The translations under genes and the position numbers were made by a program. The notes beneath the pieces are model-generated. The model worked only from the letters and a program-made list of their open reading frames with translations. It was not told the origin of the DNA and did no database searches. A stretch of 64,000 nucleotides of DNA from Bimuria novae-zelandiae CBS 107.79 (lineage: Eukaryota; Ascomycota; Dothideomycetes; Pleosporales; Didymosphaeriaceae), in assembly GCA_010015655.1 (NCBI GenBank), contig ML976722.1:1-64000 (forward strand), in the 5' to 3' direction. How positions within the stretch are numbered: position 1 is the stretch's first letter; each line of letters begins with the position of its first letter. Shown here piece by piece: positions 1-10,938 of this stretch.

Positions 1-3000
1 ATAGAAGGAATCCAGTTTAATAACTTAGAGAAAGGAACAAGGAAGTTTAACGGCTTTTACAAGCCTAACTAAAAGCGTATCTTAGATAGAACCTAATATA
101 AGGGGACCAAGACACGCAAATACTTTATATATAATAAACTAGGTTACATCGCCAGGAATCACAGGTTTAATAACAAGATTATTAGACAGCTAAACGTACT
201 TACCATCGACGACACAGAAGTAACTAACGAAGAATAGTAGGTGATACCCTCTATTAAGTAATCCGACATCCTAGATAAGGACTTAGAGCGATTAGACTTG
301 CCTAACTCGCGACTCTACGAGGATGCATACAAAGGTTTAGACGAGGAAGAGATAGAGCCAGTGCCTCGATCTCTTACACCTTACCTTAGCTAGAATAAAC
401 CTATTACTAGCAAGACGACGAATGTTTTCGACTTCTTAGAAAAACACTAACCTCGAGAAGGGGATTTTGGGTTTACAGTAATGGAACGACAAGACTACGC
501 AGAAGCATTTTTTCATGCTTACCGACCTGACCTGGTTAGTAAAGCAGCAAGAGAAATGGCGGACCACCGCTACGCCCACGAAGACCCTAAGAAGAAATAC
601 CCAAACGAAAGCCCAAACTACAAATTATAGTACGACCTGGACTACCGTAACCCTACGCATAAGACTATACGATGGACCCTCTGCGGAGAAGACTAATGTA
701 CTATTTATTACTAAGCTAAGGAATACAGTTATTTTCCCCGAACGTACTAACGATGCTAATAGGAGTAGTTTAACTACCCTATTGCCTATTATGACGTTTA
801 CCTCTAGGACAAACGTAAAACGCGATACTTTCCACACCTTAACTAAGCGCTAAACTAAGTAATGTTGCTACTAGTTAATAGAAAATGCGCATCTAACAAA
901 TAGCAAACATGCTTATACCCTAATTATAAGGAACACAAAGAGTAAAAGGGAAAGCATAGGTTTAATCGCATACCGAAAGGGACTACGACCCTTAGGATTA
1001 AAACGGTAACAAAGGAAGAAAACAGTAAAGCTCTCTTAGAAAAGGGCTAATAGCAGCCTTAGGAGAAGAAAAAGGAAGGACACCTTAATCCCGTAAAGCC
1101 ACCTATAGAAAAGATGTCTTTTTTAGACCTAGGCTTAGGAGGGAAGACGCCTTTAGAGAACTAAATGCCATAAACGGTTAGGCATTAATTAAGCTACCGG
1201 TATAGCTTAAAGAAACATGGATAAAAGCCATGCTAGACTTAGGAGCACAGGAAAGCTATGTGTTAAGAAAAGCACTTAATAGAGCAGGACTCTATAAGCG
1301 CAAGAAGGCTATACCCTATACTATCTATATCGCGAATAGATAACTAATGCCCGGCAAAGTAATAATTAAATATAAGGTTAAAACTACCCTTACGATCTAT
1401 GGACACTAGGAATTAATTACCCTTAACATTATCGAGGAAGCTAATCACGACGTAATTTTAGGACTACCCTGGTTAAGGAAGCACAATCCCACGATTAACT
1501 AGGAGAGAAAAAAGCTATCCTTTAAGCGCTGCAACTGTGCATTATAAGTAAAGCCTACGCATTAACAGAGCATGATAGTAGATAAGAGAGCTATTAACAC
1601 TATAGTCTCGCGACAGACAGTCGAAAAACGGAAGAAACCCTTAGCAGACGCTGGCAGGAACTACCAGGTCACAGAGCGTAAGAAGATGGATGAAAGCATA
1701 AACTATGAAATTCCAGAATGCTACCGAGCATGGAATCATATGTTCACTGAGAGAGAGGGAAAAGCAAACCTTCCAGAATATTAGCCCTGGGATCTAGCGA
1801 TAGACCTAGTAGAAGGGAAAACGCCACCCTTTGGACCACTATATAGCAAGACTAGAAAAGAACTCCAACAAGAAAAAGAATTTATCGAGACAAATCTCGC
1901 AAAAGGATACATATGACCATCGAAGTCACTAGCAGCCAGCCCTTTTATGTTTATCATAAAGAAAGACGGCACACCGCGACTATATATTAACTATTAGAAG
2001 ATTAACGACATAACGATTAAAAATCAATACCTACTACTAAACATCTTAGAATTAAGAGACCGACTCTCAAGAGCCAAACGTTTTACACTAATAGATTTAC
2101 GAGATAGATACCACCTCATACAAATTAAGAAAGGTAACAAGTAGAAGATAGCGTTTAGGTTACGCTACAGACTATTTAAATACATAATTATGCCTTTTAG
2201 ACTCACCAACGCACTAGCGAATTTCTAAGCGCTAGTTAACTTTATACTTTATAACTATCTAGACATATTCGTTATCGCATACATAGACAATATACTTATT
2301 TACTCTAAGAACGATTTAGATTATATTCCGCATGTACAGACAGTGTTAACTGTATTAGACAAAGCATACCTTAGGATTAAACCAAGAAGTGCAAGTAGCA
2401 CGTAACACGACTTAAATTCCTAAGACACGTTATTAGCACAAAAGGAATTAAAGTCGCACCTAATAAGATTAAATGCATTAAGAACTAGCTAATACTAAAG
2501 ATAGCGAAAAACATCTAAGAATTCTTAGGATTCTATGGATTTAATTAACAATTTATTAAGGATTACGCAAAGATCACGATACTACTTATAAACCTTATAA
2601 GAAAAGACACACTATTTGCATAGACTACAAAGTGTAAAATGTTATTCTAACTCTTAAAGACCGCATGCATTATGCCACTAGTACTTATCCACTTTAGGGA
2701 TGGAAAACCACTACGAATCGAAACAGACGCAAGTAACCTCGCGATAGGCGCCTGCGCGAAGCAAGAGAAAGATGGCAAATAGCACCCTATTGCATACTAC
2801 TCATGCAAATTCACCGACACGGAAGCACGATATAACGTACATGATAAAGAACTATACGTAATTGTTAAAACGTTAAAGCACTAGAGAATCTACGCTCTTA
2901 GCTACTCTACACTTAAGATCTTTACGGATTATAAGAACCTTACACGCTTCACGACTATAAAAGAACTTACGCTAAGATAGGCAAGATAGTTAAAAACACT

Positions 3001-4585
3001 TAGATAATATAAATTCAAGATCGTATATACACCTAGTAAAGAAAACAGACAAGCAGACGCACTTAGCCGACAACACGACCTTATAGGAGATAAAGTAAAA
3101 ACCTACTCCGTAATACTAAAATAAAAACCTGACGGTTCTTTAGAACCTACGGTAGAACTTAATCAACTCCTTGTACTTATACGAGAAGTACCTAAGGAAC
3201 AACAGACAGAGGTTATACGACAATACCATGATAACCTAGTATACGGACACCCAGGCATTAAGAAAACGATGGAACTTATCCAACGGAATTGCATATTCTA
3301 AGGAATTAAGGAAGTAGTAATAACGTATATACGCAAGTGCACAGACTGCCAACGAAATAAGCATGCCACTTATCTTAAGTACGGCGAGATGTAGGTAATT
3401 CAGATTCTAATAGCACCATAGGAAGATATCGCAATGGACTTTATAACTAGACTACCTAAGTCAAAAGACCCAGCAACAGGAATGAGCTACAACTCGATAT
3501 TAGTAATTATATGCAGATTCACTAAATACGTAGAACTATTACTATATTAAAAGATAACTACGGCTAAGGAACTCGCGTTTCTTATCCTAGATTAACTTAT
3601 ACGACACCATGGCATTCCAAAGACAATTATTAGCGATAGAGACAAGCTCTTCACATTAAACTACTAGACAACCCTTATAGCACTTATTAGAATAAAACGG
3701 AAATTATTGACAGCCTATCATCCGCAAACGGACAGACAGACAGAACGTACGAATTAAACGATTAAAACGTACCTACGCATCTACTGTAATAACTAGAAGA
3801 ATAACTAGATTTTATTACTACCTATAGCATAATTAGTATATAACAACAAGGCATTAGTAGCAACAGGACACACACTATTTTATATAAACCACGGAAGACA
3901 CCTACATCTCTTTGATTAAGTATTTCCTACAACGATTAAGACGGAAGAAGCTATCAACATGGCAGAAAACATGAAGAAAATACACGAATAACTCCGAAAA
4001 AACCTTGAGAAAGCTCAATAGCAAAGCATTTCCTACACTAATAAGAAACGAAAAACGGCACTTTAGCTAAAGAAGGGGGATAAAGCATATCTACTTACGA
4101 AAAATCTTCGAACCTAGAAGAAAAAGCACAAGAAACTAGATTATGTTAAGGTCAGGCTATTTTTCATTTCGGAACAAATATCACTAGTTAATTACCGATT
4201 GGAACTACCACCAGACGCAAAGATACACCCGGTATTCCATGTCGATTAATTAGAACTAGTAGACCTAGAAACACCAGTCGAAACCACCTTCTATCACCAG
4301 CCGGAGGAAGAAACCGAATTCGAAGTCGAAAAGATACTACGACACATAGATCAGCCACGAATCTACTTAATTAAGTGGAAAGGATATCCACACTTAGAAA
4401 ACACATAGGAACTAGAAGCAAACCTTAATAACTGTCGCCAGATGTTGGCGCAATACCATGATCAGACCACGAGAAGGAACTAGAGACGACCGGAGGAGGA
4501 CCAGACAGGAACTTATTAAAAAGAAGATCCATGGATGGATCAAGAGGGGGATTGTTGGCCTGTGACCAGCCTGGATCAGCGATGA
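1..4585 (+). pseudogene. gag-pol remnant of gypsy element A (zinc knuckle, PR, RT, RNase H, IN, chromodomain)
   Basis: Conceptual reading across stops and frame changes shows a CCHC knuckle remnant near 120-170 (Y-x2-Y/N-KLGYIARNH, with Cys lost). A retroviral-type protease active-site region (MLDLGAQESYV, where D-S/T-G is expected) lies near 1230. RT spans about 1790-2400 and includes YIDNILIYS where the YxDD box is expected. RNase H spans about 2700-3080 (ETDASNLAIGA, DALSRQ). Integrase runs about 3180-3950, with an HHCC region (C-x2-C near 3340) and a core ending GIPKTIISDRD and HPQTDGQTER. A chromodomain lies at about 4300-4435 (EVEKIL, then KWKGYP). The IHPVFHV motif before the chromodomain is typical of chromoviruses. 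Dozens of stops make it non-functional. Confidence 0.9.
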
Positions 4586-4595
4586 AACCGATGTC

Positions 4596-5021
4596 TTAGA
4601 ACTGAATAGCCGCACTTGAGCTATCTGCCTCTTGACTCTGATGAGCCTTTGCTATCGCCAGATTACGACAAGCAAATTCTTGTTCGCGACTCTTAATCTC
4701 TAATAATTCGTGTTTACGCCGCGTAACTTCTTCCTTAGCACGAGCTAACTCTAAACGCTTCTCACGCTTCTCCTGCTCCACCCTCTCCCACTCTTCCTCG
4801 GGAACATACAATTCACACTCAGCATGCGCAGCGATACAGCCAGCGCAACGATCGGATGCGGTATTTACGAAACATTGTAAATTCTTCTTTGTACACCTTT
4901 TATAACGGAACACCATCTCCTTTGACGACTCGCGAATACGAATAGCACGATCGTGTCGCTCTTGGGTCGAAGTCTTCTTGCGAGGCGCGCGCGCTTTGCG
5001 GGGCTTAGGATCCTTAGGCAT
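4596..5021 (-). CDS. Antisense ORF of gypsy element A: Zn2Cys6-like cysteine array plus coiled coil, 141 aa
   Basis: This open 141-codon frame converges with pol: its stop lies about 10 nt past the pol stop. The N-terminus is very basic (residues 3-22, many Lys/Arg). It is followed by C43, C50, C59, C62 and C69, giving C-x6-C-x8-C-x2-C-x6-C, with Tyr40 where a Zn(II)2Cys6 cluster would have its first Cys (x2 before C43). Residues 74-125 are Glu/Lys/Arg-rich and likely a coiled coil. The start at 5021 (MPKDP) is chosen because the homologous ORF of element B begins MPRTP; the frame is open upstream to 5213. The neighbouring pol is destroyed by stops while this frame has none. Function is unknown; DNA binding is inference from cysteine spacing only. 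A host gene captured by the element is less likely, because element B carries a homologue at the same place. Confidence 0.7.
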   Translation of the reverse strand: MPKDPKPRKARAPRKKTSTQERHDRAIRIRESSKEMVFRYKRCTKKNLQCFVNTASDRCAGCIAAHAECELYVPEEEWERVEQEKREKRLELARAKEEVTRRKHELLEIKSREQEFACRNLAIAKAHQSQEADSSSAAIQF

Positions 5022-5137
5022 GGTCAGGAAGGCATTAAGGCCAGAACGCGAAAATAGCGACTCACGCGAATATTTATATGCGATAACTGTATCTGCAGCC
5101 AGGGGGCGCGGAACGAGGATACCGAGGACGCTATCTG

Positions 5138-5152
5138 AAAGAGGGGAGGTGA
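5138..5152 (+). other. Polypurine tract of gypsy element A
   Basis: A purine-rich run (gaaagaggggaggtga) lies directly before the TGTTAGG that starts the 3' LTR. This is the expected site for plus-strand priming and is the main reason for placing the LTR start at 5153. Another purine run, agaggggga near 4544 followed by TGTTGG at 4553, was considered; it would put the antisense ORF inside the LTR. Confidence 0.5.
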
Positions 5153-5600
5153 TGTTAGGATCTGAATATGTACGAGACGTGGAGGGCCAACGGGTCCTCA
5201 GCAAGGGTAACACTTAGCGGGGCTGTTTAGCCGGGGTTACGTGACATGCCATCCCGCTAAGCAAAACTATCCTAGATGGTGTAACCATCCCGGATGGCGA
5301 GACCGTCCCGGATGGTGAAACCATCCCGGATAGCAGGAAGGCAAAGGATAGCAGGATTCACGTAGTATATAGAAAGCTTAAATATCTCTCCTGGATATTT
5401 GTGTTTAACCTGTTTATTAATCTATCGTTTGGATTTAACTCAGGCAATCGTTGATTTGATTATAACTCCTACGCCCTCTTAATACTAACAACCCTATTAA
5501 CTAGCTTAAGCAGTTAATACCCCTTCCTTGCCTAACAAGTACTCCTGCCCGAGAACCAACCCTAACTACTTACGGACTAGCTACCCGGAAGGACTTAACA
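5153..5600 (+). repeat. 3' LTR of gypsy element A (about 448 bp)
   Basis: The segment begins TGTTAG and ends CTTAACA, giving the usual TG...CA termini, and its length is close to the 450-bp LTRs of element B. It follows a polypurine tract. An 18-bp tandem repeat lies inside. The final 200 bp (5401-5600) are repeated imperfectly at 5773-5969, so the true right end could instead be 5969. The 5' LTR is outside the window, so the length cannot be confirmed. Confidence 0.6.
5266..5337 (+). repeat. 18-bp tandem repeat, four units, inside LTR
   Basis: Four consecutive 18-bp units start at 5266, 5284, 5302 and 5320. Each carries the core ccatcccggatgg or a one-to-two base variant. The core contains an imperfect palindrome (atcc...ggat). 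The units lie in the 5' part of the LTR, where LTR promoters usually reside. Confidence 0.8.
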
Positions 5601-5969
5601 CGCTCAAATTAAGCAAGTCGAGTATATGCAGAAAGCCAAGGCTGCGCTCGACATACTCGAAGCGAGCAAGTTAAGCATATGCAGAAAGCCAAGGCTACGC
5701 TTAACATGCTTAAAGCGAGCAAGTCGAGCATGCTAAGTATATAGGAACATAAGGATGGACTCTTCCACCTCGTGTTTAACCTGTTTATTAATCTATCGTT
5801 TGGATTCACTTAGGCTCTTGTTAATTTAATTATAACGCACCTTACTTTAATACTAACACCTTATTAATAAGCGCGAGCTATTAATACACCCTTTCCCGTT
5901 TTAATATCGCTCCTGCTAGAGAACCAACCTTAACCCCATTTCGGACTAGCTACCCGTAGGGACTTAACA
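5601..5969 (+). repeat. Second, partial LTR copy preceded by 53-bp tandem repeats
   Basis: Positions 5773-5969 match the last 200 bp of the LTR at 5401-5600 (same start gtgtttaacctg and same end gacttaaca). Scattered differences are mainly C/T and G/A. The stretch 5615-5735 between the copies holds tandem repeats. This is either an LTR with an internal duplication or the remnant of an older related LTR. Confidence 0.75.
5615..5735 (+). repeat. 53-bp tandem repeat, 2.3 units, with palindromic arms
   Basis: Units begin at 5615, 5668 and 5721 with aagtcgag or aagttaag. The first two share gcagaaagccaaggct and end agcgagc. Each full unit carries complementary arms (gtcgag with ctcgac; gttaag with cttaac). 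The arms differ between units, but each pairs with its own partner. Confidence 0.75.
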
Positions 5970-7823
5970 AGTCTCCCCCCCAGATTTGACCCAACCCCAG
6001 ATTTGACCCAGCAAAATCAACTCTACGCACGCGATCGCATTGCGCGTCGCGTGCGCTTTGCCAGCCCCTCTAATAAACTATTTACTGAACAATCCGAACC
6101 TTCCGCTTCCTCCTGACTATCTTCTTCTAGTACTATAACCTTTTATAGGCGCCCCTTTACTTATTTTATTATTAGCTTCGCCTCCTCCTCGCGGGCGATC
6201 TGTAACACTTCCGTTATTATATAGATTAATTAACCTTTTAGTTAAACTCTTTTTCCTTTCTTAGCCTTCTTTCGCTTCTAAAGAAGCTTAGACTAATCTA
6301 TAATTTACTTAGCTTAAATAGCTATTATAGCATTCTATATTTTATAGAGGCGTGTTATCCGCTTTACGTAGCGTTTTACTAGCAAGAGGACTACGGGATC
6401 CTCGCGAAGCAACTCTATAAATTACTTATTTAATTTTAGTAGTTCTACTAGCTCTAGAGGAGAGCTCTATAGTAGAGAGAGATCTAGATTAGTCGCTTAT
6501 TATAGTGTAGCTAAGACAGGCAATAGCAAGGGCGACTTATAAGGCAGGTTACTAAGGACGCGTATAGGTAACGCAGGCTATAAGCTAGTGGCACGCTATC
6601 TACTAAGTATATTTTTCTTTAATATTACCTTCTCTCGTGCGCAGGATAGTAATTCTATCTACTCTAATTACGGGATACGCTATAAGCTAAGCTAGGATAT
6701 CGCATACGTCTCACAGGAGTGATACTATTTAAACGCTAAAAAGATGCTAAGATTAAGAGGTTAGAGTATATGTAAGTAATAAGCAGGCATAATTAGAAGA
6801 TTAATCTAATTTCTTATATAGTAGGCGATAAAATCTGCGCGTATATAACTTCTATATCTATCTACGATAAGTAAACGCTGGCGCCCCGCAGCCTTATCGC
6901 GGGTTAATAGATTAAATACTCTCTTTAGCCATTCCAGACCCAGGTTATTTAATATCTAGCTATTCTTACTAGTAGCAAAATGCCACCCTAGAGGCGATTG
7001 CTTATTAATCTATCGTGTGTTAATATTATTTCCTTTAAAAATTAAGAGGGGAGCCAGCGCTTCGCCTGTAGTATTAATATATTTAATATCTATAACCTAT
7101 TCTTGCTTCCTAGCAATTACTTTGTCCTTTTAAGCAGTATTAAGGTACACTAATACCTTTATAATCTGCTCCTCACCAACACTAAATCCTGACTTATCCA
7201 TATTCTATATATCTAAAGGGAGGTACGCATGCTCCTCCATTTTTAAAGCTACTGCGTTAAACTAGCGCTCTACACGCGCGTAGGATGCTCCTTCCTTTCG
7301 TAAATACTTAAGATACCTAGTAAATACCCCTTCTATTTTAGGGTTCCTCTTTTAGAAACGTGTAATCTATTTATTATTAATATAGGAGAGTAATTATAGA
7401 AGAAGAGCTAGTTATAACGTGTGCGTAACGCGTATAGCCCGTATAAAGAGGGCAAGCTCCTTTAGTATTAAGTAAGTAATTTAAGTTCTAGTAATAGTGT
7501 AGTTCTTAATTTATTATATAAGAGTCCTTTTTTCTGTATTTAACAGGATCTAAGCTATTTCGTGGCTTGCAGACTACGTTAAGCCGCCGTAATGCCTACG
7601 GTGTAAGGTGCGTCGCGAAACTTTAAAGAAGTCTATAGCAGAATTTAGAGAAGAAAAATCTTTATTTTAAAAGGTATATAAAGCCTTCTGTATTTGAATT
7701 TCGCGATTTAATTGTCTTTTTGGTGTTTGGGGAGACATTGGTGGGGATAACGCGTGATGCATGCGCGTCGCGTGCTTTTACTGGGTTAAATCTGGGGTTG
7801 GGTCAAATCTGGGGGGAGGGACT
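5970..7823 (-). mobile_element. pogo/Fot1-like DNA transposon 1 (DDE_1), 1.85 kb
   Basis: Terminal inverted repeats of about 40-50 bp bound the element: the left end agtctccccccc then agatttgacccaacccc matches the inverse of the right end near 7785-7823. Each TIR carries an internal direct repeat of the cagatttgaccca motif. The length suits fungal pogo-type elements. A degraded transposase is on the minus strand. A clean TA target duplication is not visible. It lies exactly between the LTR end (5969) and the copia fragment. Confidence 0.85.
6050..7560 (-). pseudogene. DDE_1 (pogo-type) transposase remnant
   Basis: Minus-strand conceptual translation across stops gives recognisable DDE_1 segments. 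These are NMDKSGFSVGEEQ (first Asp region; DE is usual), EALAPLLIFKGNNINTR, WHFATSKNSQ, and LLIVDRYRSYIRADFI, where the family usually has D-G-H-x-S-H. A downstream LLIMPAYYLHILQPLNLSVF block matches the hydrophobic stretch usual before the third acidic residue. The C-terminus is acidic (EEDSQEEAEGS) near 6100. The altered D-GH-SH motif and many stops show it is inactive. Confidence 0.85.
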
Positions 7824-10560
7824 CTAATTAAGTATATATACTATAAAGATAGTATACTTATTAAATAGTTTTATTAGTAGGCCTACGTTAATTCTAATTA
7901 CTTAGCTTTATATAATAATTATATATTTAGCTTTTTTTATCTATCTATTCTACTTTTTTATATACTTAGCTTAAAATTCTATTATAATTCTTAGATCCTT
8001 AAAGATCTCTAGTAGCTTTAAGTACCCACGCTTGCTATTAAGCCTTACTACTATAACCTATATATTAAACTAAGTCTTAAGCTTAACTAGTGGTCTCTGT
8101 ATAGTACGTTATAGTATAGCTATATTCTTATTTAGTAGAGAGTAGGCCTCGTGCCATCTACTATTTTAATATATAGTATAAAATAGCTATATATCTCTAT
8201 TGTAGTATCGCTCGCTACGCTTATAGAGCTGTATTAGGTTTATTCCTAATTAATAGAATAGACGCTAAGCTAGTTCTTAAAGAGCTCTTTTACTTACTAG
8301 CTTATAAAACTTTACCTAAATATAGACCTTATATTTTATTTATTTTAGAGTACTATTAGCGCCTTATAACTACTACTTATCTTAATACTACTTTAGCTAT
8401 AATAGCTACTTAATTAATTTTAGCCTATTAATATGCTTTAGTAAATAAGTAATTATCTTTTAGCTAGTATAACTAAATATTCTATAAGCCTTTATTAGGG
8501 TAAGCTCTAGAGGCTTCTAAGCTACGTACGATAGCCTAGGCCTATACTATATAGTATAGACTAATAGTAGTAGCTAATCGCTCTTCTTTATATTTATTAA
8601 CTAGTGGCTAGTCTTGCGCCTAAGCTTGTAGATAATGTTTAATAGCTCTATCTAATATAGACAATCTTAGCCTAAGTTAAAATAGATCCCTACTGTGCTA
8701 TAGCGCGATAGACTAACGACGCTAGTAAATAGCTCTAGGATATACGTTACGTATAATAGTAGGATTATATTAATTCTAGTAAGCGTTTATACTTATAGCT
8801 TAACTTCTCCTTATTCTTAAATTAGTAATAGCTAATCTCTTACGTATACGTAGTTATTTAGCCTAGGTAAAGCAGTTATCTTTTCATTATATAACTTACT
8901 ATTAGCTATATACGTGTTTAAGCTAAAATTAATAATTTATTTAATGAGCAGTAATAAGTCCTTTTACTATTTAGCCTATATAGCTCCTAGCTATAAAGCT
9001 ACTATTATAGTAGGACCTGTTAGCTAACGTCTATTATTTTACTTTTTAATTATATCTAGCGTAGTCCCTATAACTATAATAATAGCTATTATAGACTCTA
9101 GCTTCTTCTTTATATTATAAAGCACTCTAGCTTTAAGTGTTTTTTAAGTCTAAAGCTCTTTAAGCTTTTACTTAATATTATAAGCTAGCTACTAGTCTTG
9201 TGGTCGTAGAGCTTAATTTATATATAAATACTACTTAAACTTATAGTTTTTTTTATAAACGTAAATAATTAATCTATTACGTTATAACTTCTAACTACTA
9301 GTTACTAGCGCTAACTATTAAGTAGCAATTAATTAATTTTTTTAAGATATTTAAGATAATTATAATATAATACTAAGTATTATAAATATTTCTAGTCCTA
9401 ACGCAATAGGCCTAGTGCAATAATAGTATAATATATACTAAGCTACTAGGTCTAAAATACTTATATACTACTTATTATTTACTTTAGCCTTAATAAGCTG
9501 CGAAAGCTTATTTACTAACTAGTTATTATTTAAGTTTTTAACTACTAAAATAAAGTCCTGCTAACCTTAATTCCTTTATACTTTAAGTATATAAGCTTAG
9601 CTTATAACGCGCGTTATTGTAAGCTAGTTTTTAAATTAAGTATTAAATTTTTTTCTTAAACGTGTCTTTAGAGCCTAGTATTAAGCTTAAAGCTATATAC
9701 TACGCTTATTTTTACTTAGGTAAAAGTGCTTCTTAAGGGTCCGCAGTCGATCGTGCGCGCTCGTACAGTCTGCGATTAGATAGATGTGTCGAGCTGTAAT
9801 CGTCCTGGATATCTCCTGCGTGAACTCCCTAAGCGCCTTCTCTTTCTATAGCCATCGTGCCTTAGTGCGACTGTACGTCCTGTACCATGCTTCGTATCTT
9901 GCCAGCTCTTGATCAGTTAGATCCATAATATCTATTTTAGCATTAGCTGTCTTAGCATTGCTTTCTATGTTATAGAAATCTTTATACTGCTTTTTAATCG
10001 GCTTCTTAGCGTCTAGTTGGGTAACTAGATCCTCACTAGTATCTAGATCTACGTATTTCTAGAGCTGATTCCTGTCTGCGCTATCCTTCTGTAGGAACAG
10101 CTACTGCGTCTAGTGCTCTAGTTTATCTAGTATAATTGTAGCCTTAGTAATAAGCAGATCTAATTCTGCTATCTTATAGCTTTCTTATTACTACTCCGCT
10201 TTGCGTACTATATTGCGTTAATTAGCTATTAAGGTCCTTACTACGCGTAGTCTAGATAGGTTTTCTACTAGATAGCTAGCCCTTTGCTATATCTAGTCCT
10301 AGATAAGCCTTTATACTAACTAACTAGTAATAATAAGATTTTAATAAATAAAATATAACTTGCTAGTCCCCGTAAAGATAGGTCCTAGTCTATTTATAGT
10401 AAACGCAGTAATTATTAAAGGCTTTTAGGCTTATAACTATTAAAGTGAATAGGCTCTAATAAATAGAAGGAAACTACGTTAATTATAAAGTAATAAGAAA
10501 TAGCTAACTATATACTCCTAGACCTGCTAAGGAGCTAACTATGAATATCCTAGCCGTAAC
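7824..10560 (-). mobile_element. Truncated Ty1/copia remnant (gag to integrase)
   Basis: This AT-rich, stop-dense block has a readable copia-type gag on the minus strand at about 9720-10120 (segments DLDTSEDLVTQLDAKKPIKK and LTDQELARYEAWYRTYS). Further left on the same strand, about 7990-8200, short segments (DGTRPTLY, then IGYSSKA) resemble the copia integrase C-terminal region. RT and RNase H are absent; the block ends at the pogo element. No LTR was identified at either side. The gag call is fairly firm, the integrase call tentative. Confidence 0.6.
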
Positions 10561-10938
10561 AAGAATTAGAGCAGGGTACAAGTACATCTACGCAGCGCAC
10601 TGTCAATACTGAGAACCCTTGGACCGGAATTTGCACCAGATTCTACGATATTTCTACAGGCTCTCTTCACTATATACAAAAGATGGTCTTCCCACCGTAC
10701 CAGAGGAGTGTTGGGTTGCCTGATGCTATGGAGGTGCTCGGCTAGGCTCATGGACTTGTTTCTTATTGGCTGGTGCGTAAACCTTGATTCGAAGGATGCA
10801 CGACTATTGCTGGGCTGACTACCTGCAGCTGTTCAAATCATCCCCATACTGATATAAGAAGGCTTGAATCGCGTCTATGATCTTCGTTGTCTCATCGATT
10901 GTCTTCCTCTCCATACTCTCTTACAAGCCCTTGTAGCG

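Larger units (their letters stand above)
1..5600 (+). mobile_element. Ty3/gypsy chromovirus, element A (5' end outside window)
   Basis: The order gag zinc knuckle, protease, reverse transcriptase, RNase H, integrase, chromodomain, 3' LTR is readable on the plus strand, which is the Ty3/gypsy order. The 5' LTR and gag start lie left of the window. The interior from 1 to about 4430 is AT-rich and full of stops, with TAA/TAG where Gln or Trp is expected, as RIP produces. From about 4440 onwards the composition is more balanced. A convergent ORF (4596-5021) lies between pol and the 3' LTR. No target duplication can be tested because the left end is missing. Confidence 0.9.

Noticed and set aside
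515..853. 112-codon open frame near the left edge
   Set aside because: Overlaps an opposite-strand frame within the degraded gag region of element A and has no motif of its own.
4553..5600. Alternative LTR start at TGTTGG (4553), which would place the antisense ORF inside the LTR
   Set aside because: A better polypurine tract precedes TGTTAG at 5153, and that placement gives the same layout and LTR length as element B. It cannot be excluded without the 5' LTR.
5266..5735. Short repeats that might suggest a CRISPR array
   Set aside because: Units are directly contiguous without unique spacers, and the context is an LTR in a eukaryotic genome.
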